From: Diploptera punctata | Lineage: Eukaryota > Arthropoda > Insecta > Blattodea > Blaberidae | Length of the DNA stretch: 64,000 nt | Direction: 5' to 3' | Assembly (NCBI GenBank): GCA_030220185.1 | Contig: JASPKZ010007303.1 | Location: 186,001 to 250,000, forward strand | Part shown: positions 22,969 through 34,300 of the stretch, piece by piece | Position numbering within the stretch: position 1 is the stretch's first letter | Layout: each line of letters begins with the position of its first letter | Notes under the pieces: model-generated | Databases searched by the model: none | What the model was told of the DNA's origin: nothing | The model's input: the letters and a program-made list of their open reading frames with translations, nothing else | Made by a program: the position numbers and the translations under genes

Positions 22969-23353
22969 TATCGTAATTATTTTTAGATACCCCGTGCCAA
23001 TTGCCCGGCGTTGCCCGGAATATATTTATCCCAATCTTCTTGGCATCAATGAACTCGAAGGCAAAAATGGTAATTGTGAGTTACCGTAGAAGATAGACAT
23101 ATGCGTCGCGAAGGTTATGTTGTATTTGTTATGGTTTAGGCAGCGTAAGCAATTTAAGCGTCCAAAGAACTACTTTTTACTGCACGGATGCACTTTTTTA
23201 GCTATACCGGTAGTAGGCCTACGTAAGGTAATTTCTTATATACGTTAATTGTCCCAGAAAAAGTCTCTAAATGATGGTGAAACCCCCATTTTAAACGGTC
23301 AAGTTGTTTTTGAGTCCATAAAGAATAGACAGACTCACTCTCATTTATATATA

Positions 23354-23661
23354 TCCACTGCTGTGGTCTCGAGGTAGCGCGCTGCCTTGTCACGCAGCGG
23401 GCCCAGTTTTTCTGGGTGAGGTTTTTATCGGGGTTTTTCCTCACCTGTAAGACAAATGTCAGGAAAACTTTAAGGCCCAAACGGTTTCCGAAATCATATG
23501 GCCATCATCATCATCCTTATCATTATCATCATCATCATCCCTCACCAGTGTGGAAAGCAACGGGAAGCTACCACACCTACAAATCCCTAGTAAAGCTGCA
23601 AATCATAGCATGAGAATGCTATGATTGCAGTGAAAGACCTGCCCTCGGGCAGAATTACTAT

Positions 23662-23664
<3 letters not shown>
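23354..23664 (+). mobile_element. SINE-A
   Basis: Near full-length SINE-A; the B-box segment after GCGGGCCCAG is deleted. It is inserted in a TA-rich site, and a (TA)n run of ~32 bp follows at 23664-23695. Confidence 0.85.
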
Positions 23665-23699
<35 letters not shown>

Positions 23700-23804
23700 C
23701 ATGAAAACAGAATTATTGTTATCAACAGCAGAATGCTCCCAGTATTTTAATCATTTTACGGCTACACGTACCGGTACATTATTCTGTTAACTAGCAGTTT
23801 AATA

Positions 23805-24449
23805 CAGTAAACCCTGTCTTAGCCGGAACTTGTATAAGAAGGAAACGTGTAGAGACGGAAAGAAATCTCCAGAACGGTACGATTTTATATGTAAAATCGT
23901 CCTGTATAAGCCGGAAACCTTCATAACGCGGAAAAGGGATGGTTTTTAAAGTACCAATAATTAATGTTTACCTCAGTAAGACAGAAAATTATTCTTAAGC
24001 ACATTCTAATTACAGTATTAATGACCACACGTGAAAATTCTGCATATGACGCTTTCTGCATTATATGGTTTTACCTTCTTGTGTTATCATTGTATTGCGG
24101 GAATACCCTTGCTTAAGTGTGACAGCGGAGAATCCCTCGCTTTTCCTTGCCTGCTAACGTTACCTGCGAGGGAGTTGGGAAACTCTTCAGTCTTCCCGTA
24201 GTTGAGTTCCTTCTCGCTTTAGTGTAATAAAGTAGTTTTGTATTGCCGTGCAAACTGAGCTGTGTTACATACACTATTTTGTCTGTATTTCAGTTAATAC
24301 GTTATGTCTTTAAAGCGTACATATAAAACTCTTACACTGCGTGAGAAAATTCAAGCTTGTAATTTGGGAACCCTTTATAAGAAGGAAAACTGCCAAGACG
24401 AAAATATATTTAAGGAACCGCCATGTTCCTTCATAGAAAGGTTTCATTG
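23805..24449 (+). mobile_element. pogo/Tigger-like element, internally deleted
   Basis: Imperfect terminal inverted repeats (CAGTAAACCCTGTCTTAGCC at the left; CAATGAAACC read inverted at the right) are flanked by TA at 23803-23804 and 24450-24451. At 24304 an ATG opens MSLKRTYKTLTLREKIQACN, the start of a CENP-B/pogo-type helix-turn-helix transposase. The frame then runs almost straight into the right end, so most of the gene is missing. Confidence 0.75.
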
Positions 24450-24544
24450 TACATTCAAAATCTGATATACTTGTCAATGAATCTAGATAACATAAAAATA
24501 CGTGTCTCTTAATTATGATCCGATAGTAATTAAAGTAAAATAAA

Positions 24545-24870
24545 TAAATATCCTCATCTCGTGCCCAAACTCAGGGTCGGGTCGAAGGATGAGATGAACC
24601 CCTATATTATAGAGGTCTGTGACTGACAAGGATGCTGGCCGACCAAGCCCGACGCACCATCATAGGAGTAAATAAACGAAATGAAATGGATGACGTGAGT
24701 ATGGAGAAATGGTGGAATGAAATTGTGGCAGGGAAAAACGGGAGAAAATTCCAATAAAAACCTCTCCAAGCTCCGTTTCGTCCACCACGAAACCTACATG
24801 GAGTGACCGAGTCTTGATCTCGGGGTGAGAGACAAGTGTCTAACTGCTTGCGCCATGGACCCGCCTACAA
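24545..24870 (-). mobile_element. tRNA-derived SINE (SINE-G)
   Basis: The right end on the minus strand reads as a tRNA head (GGGTCCATGGCGCAAGCAGT) with a B box near GAGATCAAGACTC. Single copy in this window. Confidence 0.55.
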
Positions 24871-25475
24871 TAATAATTAAAGTAAAAATACTTATTTGAC
24901 TCTAAACATGATGTCTAAGACAGTAGTAAAGAATAAGATATATCAATAGACTATCTCCCGTTAACTATCTTTACTGATGAAGACGCGCTTCTTCTTCATC
25001 TTAACTCAACCTCTCACTTTGTAGGTAAGCTCTTACATGCCCAACGCCACCCGGGTCTTATAGGGACACGGCCTGCTGGTAGGATTTTAAACTCTTGATC
25101 ACACATATATTTTTGACCACACAAGAATATGGAGGGCCTTCTCAAATGTGTGATCAGCTCAATCCCAGAGCCACCCCCGAGACAACTAGAACATTTAAGA
25201 CACACACCTTTCACGCATACATTCATACTAAACAAGGCAAATGTGATTATAGTTAGTGATTATAGTGACCATATAGTATTCAGGGACTATTTGTGCTTAA
25301 AATTTCTTACAGGTAGAAAAAACTCAACCAAGAATCTTGTTCCGACCGGGGATCCCGATGCATCGACTTTATCACTGAACCACAGCTGACTCTTTCGTTT
25401 TTACGAATGTATGTTAATTACAAGGGAAAACAAAATAAGATAAAATACGAAACATACAGAGAGTTTGAATTGCGG
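24871..25475. other. Unclassified, possible SINE remnants
   Basis: The end near 25330-25390 has SINE-A-like words (CCGACCGGGGATC) but the whole cannot be assigned. Confidence 0.35.
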
Positions 25476-25702
25476 TAAGAGATTCTGGGCTATGTGTCGT
25501 GGGCCAATACTGGTGTTTCTTCCAGACGTTTCTCCTTCGACTGCGGAGGGCATCTTCAGAGGCGAGTACTTCTAGGTAGTGTTCCCTGGTCAGAGGATCG
25601 ACTTCACAGTCGAAGATGCCCTCCACAATCGAGGGAGAAACGTCTGGAAGAAGCACCATTCTAGGACCACGGCCAAATAGCCCGAAATCTCTTAATATTA
25701 TA
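25476..25702. mobile_element. Hairpin element with hammerhead-like motif
   Basis: Inverted arms (about 25476-25565 and 25603-25702) share AGAGATT, CTTCCAGACGTTTCTCC and GAGGGCATCTTC. On the plus strand the right arm reads GAAGATG, stem CCCTC/GAGGG, GAA, ACGT, C, then TGG; the left arm on the minus strand has an intact CTGAAGA core. Same architecture as the Penelope-like hairpins; target duplication not identified. Confidence 0.55.
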
Positions 25703-26689
25703 CATAGAATTTATCTCATTAAAATATTTACAATATTTGATCTAATTCCCAATCATTCTACTCTACTACTTGAAACGGCCAAAAATAAGAAGCTATGGGA
25801 GAAGATAGAGACATAATTGATAAAAGCAGAAGTGACTATTAACGTTATATTGACATGCAGTTAGGATGTACAACACAAGATGGCCAAAAAAAATTGGAAT
25901 GATAACGACAGGAAAAAACGGATGGTGATGACCTAAAACAGATGGACGAATAATATTCAAGAAACCTGAAACTAAGATATGATTGCTTAAAAAGAGGGAA
26001 ATGAAAATCGGATCAGGGAAACAATGCCAGTTGTAACAATCTGCATAATAAGAAAACTATAATTAATTATGCTTATTTGTTTTAAAATTTTCATGATTTT
26101 AACGCCATTAGTGTTTCTTCTACCGATATTTGTTTTTCAGGGTATGGCATTAATGCTAGGTTAGTTAATGTGGATATTCCAATAAGAATGACACGATAGT
26201 TCAAAATAATAAACGCGAAGAAGAGCCTGGAAGAACATCGTAAATTTTCAGTTTTCATTTATTTAATGAATATTAAATAAAATTTAAAGAACATAAGACT
26301 AAAAATTATGAAAACTAAAAAAAAAAAAAAGTGTGTATATTACAATTAATTGCTCTTTGAAACAATAAAACTATTGAACGAGTGAAGAATATAATTTGGA
26401 CATGATATAAGTTGATTGTGCAATTTTTAATTTGTAGAAAAGAAATTATTTTCAAAAGCAAGTATGCAGTGAATTTTGTACTTTTTTTAAATATGCTATC
26501 AGGATATTTTCATAGATTTTGTTTCTTTAAAATAATTGGTATTTTAAAATTTTTGGAAAGTGGAATTTGTTATTAATTATTATAGATTATTTTTTACCTT
26601 ATTTTACTGCTTTCAAAAGTTGTTTTGTTGTTTTTAAACCTAAACTTTATCAAATACTGATTGGCTGCATATATACACATATGGATCTC
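25703..26689. other. No recognisable gene
   Basis: AT-rich; nothing identified. Confidence 0.3.
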
Positions 26690-27430
26690 TCCTAGACAAA
26701 AATGCCATCGCCAGAGCAGGAATATATAGTAATATTTTTAGCTTCTATATTTCACTTGGACCACCATCAACACACTACAATGAAAAGCTAGAGGCAATAA
26801 ACATGGCCCTTAAACAACTTTTGAACCACATTGACAAATTTAACAAGGTAGTAATACTTACAGATTCCAAGACAGGACTACAGGCAATTAAATCACAACA
26901 TGCTGAAAATCATAAAATAAGAGAGATCCACACCCTAATCAAAATCCTTCAAGGACTTAATAAAGAAATAGTTATACAATGGATACATGCACACTGCCAG
27001 ATTGCAGGAAATGAGACAGCTGATTTCCTTACAAAAAAGGAATTAAATATAAAGCAAACAAACAACAATAGTATATCTCTCCAGAATACAAAAATCTGGA
27101 TCAAGCACAAAGTACAGCAAGCCTGTAAAGAAAGACATAGAATAAAGCACAAATAAAGCCTTGAAAATACTACTGGAGGATAAATCTTTCATTCCTGATC
27201 TACCTAGGAGGAAGTCAGTGGCACTTTTCAGATTATTAACGGGTCATGACTGTCTGGCCTCTCATCTTCATAGAATCAATATATATCCATCACCACACTG
27301 TACCCTTTGTAAAGGGTGAAGAACATTTGTTGAAATGTTCAGCAATTAAGAAGATTGATGCTGACCTACCATCTCAGCTCACATGTTATTATTGGGTTGC
27401 CTGTAGGAAAATGGAGGAAGTCCAAGCTCC
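26690..27430 (+). mobile_element. LINE fragment: RNase H and C-terminal zinc knuckle
   Basis: Coding for an RNase H domain: KLEAINMALKQLL, the acidic box ILTDSKTGLQAI, WIHAHCQIAGNETADFL with the final catalytic Asp. Then, after a stop near 27154, LPRRKSVALFRLLTGHDCL and CTLCKGEEHLLKCSA, the C-terminal knuckle. Typical order of jockey/I-group LINE proteins that carry their own RNase H. 5'-truncated; the stop breaks the frame. Confidence 0.75.
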
Positions 27431-27483
27431 TTAAGCATCGACAACAACTTTATCAAATACAATGAATATATATATATACATAT

Positions 27484-27715
27484 ATAAAGAAAAGATTGCA
27501 GTGGTATGGTCATGTCAAACGAATGCCAGAGCAAAGATTGCCAAAAATTGTTATGGAATGGATCCCAATGGAAAGGAGGAAGAGAGGAAGACCGAAGAAA
27601 ACTTGGATAGAAGGGGTACAAGCAGCTATGAATATCAGAGGAATGGAGGAAGATCAATGGATGGATAGAGAGGAATGGCGTTTGGTTTCCGGAAGACGGC
27701 GGCAGCTGCCATGAT
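27484..27715 (+). mobile_element. LINE 3' end (RGRPKKTWIEGV type)
   Basis: Encodes LQWYGHVKRMPEQRLPKIV, then RGRPKKTWIEGVQAAM and EEWRLVSGRRRQLP, the conserved C-terminal tail of a second LINE family. Intact over 70 codons, so fairly young. An ATG repeat follows at 27719-27730. Confidence 0.75.
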
Positions 27716-27730
27716 ACCAGATGATGATGA

Positions 27731-28131
27731 TATATATATTATTTTAGTTTAACAGAAATGAAACTTCTGGATAGCAAATTTTATTACTGCAAGTCTGAAA
27801 ACTATGTAGATAAGGATTTCAAATGAAAATTGTAGAAATTATGGAGATATTCTCAAAAAAATACATATACTTAATATACCAAATACAGTATATAGTTAAA
27901 AATAACTTACATGTCAATATTGTATTTTCATTTTGCAATCATAAATAATTTATGTACATTTTAAGATCAAATGCATTTAGTAGCATAATACATTAAATTT
28001 CTGTATATGATCAATTCGGTAATTTCATCATTATACACCTATATAAATTTATAAGTTGAAATTAATACAGCATGGAATAGTCACTATCACTAACAAAATA
28101 ACTTTTGTTGTAAAATAATTCCATAAGATAA
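27731..28131. other. 3' flank of the COX7A-like gene
   Basis: AT-rich, no gene. It would hold the 3' UTR of the minus-strand gene; no polyadenylation site could be assigned with confidence. Confidence 0.35.
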
Positions 28132-28302
28132 CTATTCATTTTGGAAGAGACTATTTTCGCTTCCTTTTGCTTTTGGGTAAGACAGATCATATATTGTTTT
28201 AAACCCCATAAATAATCCAATCCAGCACAATAAAAGTGTAGTTTGATAAAGAAATTTGTCTACTGCCCCTCCTTTGAGATATATTGGCACATCATCATGA
28301 AC
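28132..28302 (-). CDS. COX7A: COX7A-like, terminal exon
   Basis: 171 nt, 56 residues plus stop. Acceptor CATTTCAG. Residues 5-16 (VPIYLKGGAVDK) are the family signature, residues 21-40 the membrane helix, and the C-terminal tail is hydrophilic. Only one frame is open from the acceptor. Confidence 0.88.
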   Translation of the reverse strand, partial: VHDDVPIYLKGGAVDKFLYQTTLLLCWIGLFMGFKTIYDLSYPKAKGSENSLFQNE

Positions 28303-31300
28303 CTGAAATGAATAATAAAATGTTTATAACTATTAAATTTTATACCATATTTAATTACTCTTATATCTGAAGAGAAAAATTATATGCTCAGACTATTCAA
28401 TAGTAATTCTGTCCAAGGGCAGGTCTTTCACTGCAATCATAGCATGCTATGCTTTGCATTTTACTAGGGAATTACAGGTGTGGTAGCTTCCTGTTGCTTT
28501 TCCTCACCAGTGAAGGATGATGATGATGATGATGATGATGGCCGGATGATTTTCGGGGACTGTTGAGCCCTAAGCTTCCTGACATTTGTCTTACAGAAAC
28601 ACCCTGAAAAAACCTCACCTAGGAGCCTGTCCCAACCGAGAATCGAACCTGGGCCCGCTGCATGACAAGACAGCACGCTACCTCAAGACCACAACAGTAG
28701 ACTATATTTACCCATGTATTATTTATTCAAATTATCTTTTAATTATATAAATGTATTAAATTTATAGGCATGTGTGGAACAGTATTATCACAAAATATCA
28801 ACTCTTTGAATAAAATAATAATATTTTGCTTCTAAAATGAATCTATAACAGCAATTAGAAAATGTTGGGTTAAATTTCACCCATCCTATTGTAAACTGAA
28901 ACCTGGCTTAACTAAAACACTGTTTACCAAAACCTAGCTTAACTGAAACATCACGAAAAGAATAAAAGTTTAATTTTCAATTTTCCCTTCATATGCCATT
29001 ACAATGTTTGTACGACACACAATTCTGATTTTTTCCTACTTCACACCAAGACTATATTTATCACAAGTAATGTCACAAGTGATTTCCAAATCACTGATAA
29101 ATTCATGAAGTCAGTCATGAAGTTATGAGTGAATTTATCTAGAGGATTTGGAAATCAAGAGTGGCATTTGTTAAGACTATTTAACGAATAAAATTAAGCT
29201 GTTGACTCAAAAATTATTATTTAAATATAGTTATTTTAAAAATTTATATATTTGATGTAAACAGTGATGTTTGAAAACAAATCAAAAATGTGTGGTAATG
29301 TTTCATATGTTTATTCACTGCAACTTGATCATATCATTTATTGCCAAATAGGATCACAATATTGTAAGTATGCACCATAGTGGATGAAATATGAAACACA
29401 TCAAACTATATACTATAACAATCATTATAGGTTATTAATTAATTTTTTTAGTAAACAACTCAGTAAAATCATTATTTAAAAACACAATTACTGAGCACAC
29501 GATTATCAAATGTGCAGTTTGAAGGAATCTGTTCATCTTCTTCTTCATCACAGTTTAGGCTTATTTACTAGCCTGTTCCGGCTCCAAATTGATGTTGTTC
29601 ATTATTTGCTATATTCAACGTATTTGTCACTGTAAAATAATGCTCTGACCTGTTCAGAATATTAAAAAGGAACAAAAGCAGGAGGTGGTTATGAGAATTC
29701 AATAAAGAGCAAGATGAAACACGACTGTTATTGGTTGTAAAAACAAAATTGACTGAAATGTGATTGGTCATTGACTCCCATTTCGGACATCAGTTAAATA
29801 GTCATAAAAAAGTTTAAATTATATTTTACAACAAATTAATACTATACCATATACTCCTTCCCATTGTAAATAAATATATGTCCCATGTCCATCCATAGTA
29901 ATTCTGCCCGAGGGCAGATCTTTCACTGCAATCATAGCATTTTCATTCTATGCTTGCAGCTTTACTAGGGAATTGTAGATGTGGTAGCTTCCCATTGCTT
30001 TCCACACTGGTGAAGGATGATGATGATAATGATAAGGATGATGATAATGATAAGGATGATGATGGCCATATGATTTCGGGGACCATTTGGGCCTTAATGT
30101 TTTTCTGGCATTTGTCTTACAGGTGAGGAAAAACCTCACCCGGAAAAACTGCCCCGATCGGGGATCGAACCCGGGCCCACTGTGTGAGGAGGCAGCACGC
30201 TACCTCGAGACCACAGCGGTGGACATGCCCCATGTATTATCTCAAAAATAGTTATTATCTGAAATAATTTATTTTAATAAACATACAAACTTACTGTATT
30301 AAAATTCATGATTGACTCTCCATCAGATGGAGAAGTTAAGCTGACAATGCTCTTGTTTTGAACTTTTATAGGAAAAAATCAATATGAGGTTTAATTTAAG
30401 ATTAAACTAAAATACTTCATACATCACCTCATATCCAGTCATCTAATTATACTGCAGTTTCAAAGCCTTGGCAGCTTCATCTTCAATAATATCTCGTCGA
30501 TTGATGATACGTCAATCAGAAGAACTACTTCTATTGAGAGGGAAGAAGAAGTAATTCTTTTGATTGACATAACATCAGTTGATGAGATATTACTGAAGAT
30601 GATGCTGCCAAGGCTTTGAAACTGCAGTATAATTAGATGACTGGATATGAGGTGAGGTATGAAGTATTTTAAGTGAATGTTAATACCCTTGTTGTTTATC
30701 TACAAGACTAAATTTAATTTAAAACATTTCATAGAAAATATAATGTTGATGTAAATTGAACTCTTCTTCATAAGAAATGTTTGCCCTCTATTTTTTTTTT
30801 ATATTTTGAAGGCAGAAATAGTGGATCCTTTTAAGAAATTCTGTCCCTTAAGAATTGTGTAATATTCTTGGTGCAGGAAATTTACCATATCATATTGTAA
30901 AATTCAAAAACAATTTTAACTTACCATGTATTTTTCAAAATTATCTATCTTCCTCATTCATTCTGTATTTTCCGATTGAGGGTCTTTCCACTTTTCAGCG
31001 GTTGCCCTTTTACCAGCCGGCTGCTGGCCCTTCACATCCACATGTGTCAATCACTGAGGTAGATGATCAACAGCCAGTGTAGGGGTGACATGTGATTAGC
31101 ATGTCGAGTCCCCCAGCCGTTATAGCTGGTTCCTCAACCTGGAACCGCTACTTATTGTAGCTACCCAATTGCCTCACGATGCTGGGTGGGCACCGGTCCC
31201 ATACTGGCCGAAATACCATGAGAAAATTTCTTCCCCCATGGAGACTCGAACCAGCGCAAGTCCCGTAGCTCTGCGCCAAGGCTTCCTGCCTTAACCACTC

Positions 31301-34300
31301 GGCTACGGCGCGGGACCATTCTGTATTTTACTATGTTTATTGTGAGATAAAAATGTGAAGTTCCCTCCAGCCAGACTTATTTTCCTTCATTCAGGACAGC
31401 TTTTTTAAATAATTTTTATTTCTTTTCTCATTTTGAGTACTTTCTTAAAGAATTTATAAACCCAAAAATAATAATTTCATTGGGTATAAAACGTAAATAA
31501 AATGAGTAATATTTATCTCCCCTGGTCAGGCTACCAATACAATGCAGAAAAATCTTGGTAATGAGGCTGTCATTTCAATGTCTCCAAGCCTACTTCCTAT
31601 TGAACTAACCCCTAATAGGAGAGGTATGCTTTGAATCGGCACAGGTTTACAGCCTAATCTTGAAGTTGAAGAAGAAGATAAATATGATATTTTCATCTCA
31701 TAATGAAACTCTTTATAATTAGAGACAGACAGTTTCAAATATTATATTGCATCTGCAATTTTAATCCTAACAAAGACCTATTTCCAATTTTAGGGTATGG
31801 GTACATGTGTGTGTGTATGTTCTAATGCCACCAACTGCACTGTTCATGCTTCGGATTCTGCGCTAGGTGGATTAGATAGTCTTAATGGAGTCTATTTTCA
31901 ATTTATGCACCACTTCAGTAGACCACTTAACATAGATAATGTATTCTTGTATTGTGTACAGAGAGGAGGGTAGGATGAGTATATGTTTACGAGTCTGTAT
32001 AGTGTAAATTGTGAGGGATGATGATGAAGAGAAGGGAAAAAGTGAAACTGATGTCAGCACATAGCCTACTCCTATCGAAAATCACCAAACAGGCTGCCAG
32101 GCTTAACTTTCCCAGCTGGCACACGAATTGCTATCAACAGAACCACATGCCTTCTCAACATATGTACTGCAGAGAGATGTGCAATTTAATGCAGAAATCT
32201 GATGTACAATCTAGTGATAAAAAATTGTCCACTACCCTCTCCTGGTCCCAAGATTGAGAATTTTGCAATTAAATTAATTTAATTTAATTAACTTAACAAT
32301 TGAAATTTTAAAAATTAATTTAATTTATTTAACTTAAACAATTAAAATTTTTAACCCTGCTTGGTACTGAATCTGGGCCTGCTAGTGAGGAAGCAGGCTT
32401 GCTACCACCTGAGCCAGCACGTGGATAATAGCTACATATTTCTGAGATTTTCTGGTAGGTGTCATACAAATATCTCTTATACCTCTTGTGAGCTAAGTTC
32501 CAGTTGTAATGTATACAAACCAGATGTATAGAAAGCATTTTCATTGGACCAATAAGGGTTTTACCTTTAAGCATGTAAGATAATGAAAATAAAAATAATA
32601 AATATACCATATATGTTATCTAGCACATGTCTATAAAATTCAAACATTTAGGAATAGAAATTAATAGCAGCAACAAAATAACAGATGAAATCCTCCATCA
32701 AGCAATTAATGCAATCAAAATATTGGGATGTTTAAACAATACTGTTTGGAAAAATAAAAATTTAAAGAATAGATACAAAAGTAAGAATTTACAAATCTGT
32801 AAATAAAACCAGTTCTAACATATGGTTGTGAATGCCGAACAGAAATTCAAAAAACAAAACAAATCAATGAAACAACCGAAATGAAAGTTTTAAAGAAAAT
32901 CATAGGGAAAATCGCTGAGAGAGAAAATTTGCGGCTCTGTTATTAGAGAAGAATGTGAAATTGAACCTATAAACCTCTGGACAAATTGACTAAATTGGAA
33001 CGATCACATAGATAGAATGGAGAACAGTAGACTAGTGAAGAAGGTACGTGACTGGACACCTCAGCAGAAAAGGCCTTTAGGAAGACCACAACTACGATGA
33101 AAGAACGTCACCATACCCTGGACCTATAGTGAATGTACACGCAACAAGCTGCCAGTTTTAATGCGTAGAGGAAGAAGAAGAAGAAGAAGAAGTCTATATA
33201 ATGGGAGAATCCCTTTTTTTTAATAAATAATTACAATTTTAATAGATTAAATAAACATTGTTATATTCTTATGCAAGAGCAATGCAGAATACGTTGGGAT
33301 TTCTATTGTTTCAAATGGTCGCTTTTAGTAGAATTTCTTAAACATTGTACCTTCAGGGGTCCCCATCTAGGGGATATGTGGATGACAACCACAAGGTGCC
33401 CAAGCTGAGCAAAACATTGCTTCCACTTACTTGTGTTTTGCTACTTACTTTTATCTTGAACCGATCTGACATTTCTTCCTTTTCTAGTACCAGATCCTGC
33501 TTTTACTTTCCTATCCAGTCTCCCTTGCCTGGCCTCTTGTTTTCTTCGACCCTGATGGTATTAGAGTATTCAAGGCCAAAGGGTTCATTTCTGTCTTTCC
33601 TATATCTCTTTCTTTTAATCTCGTAGACACTCACCTTGAATGCCCACATAAGCTGCATGTTCAAATGCAGCCCCATTGCAACTTATAGCATAAGTATGCA
33701 ATGGATTCGTGTCATCAGCTGCGGCTGAATACACATAATGAAGAAGGATTAAAACATTGTAAAAGAAACTTTTTGAAAAGCGGAAAGAAACAAATTATTT
33801 TGAATGTTTCCAAACAGTTTAGTGAAAATTATCCCACATTAGCCATCGATGATGTGGTGAAAAAAACAGCAGAATTTACAGATGAGTCTTATTGTAATGA
33901 AATTGCAAATAAAGAATATCTATCAACATCATGGAAAAAGCTTGAACATCTGATTAAATAGGACCATATACAATTATTTGTCATAAATAAATAAGAAATG
34001 GAGGAAGTTCTTAATTATTGGTACCATCTTATCTTGTATTCAGTCTTATTTCCCGTAAAATATGATGTTACTGAAGAACAATGTTTCTATTGATGACAGT
34101 TCATTACACAATTCAGTCATATGGCAATTAAAAATAGCACCAAGGTTCCCCTAATAGACAGGTTGACAGAGTAATACCTTATGCAAGTATTTTTTACAGT
34201 ACAACTGGAACTTAGCTCAGATATAGTATAATACAAGGGGCATGCCTTAGCTTAGTGGTTAAAGGCACTGCGCTACAAGTCAAATGGTTGAGGGTTCTAG

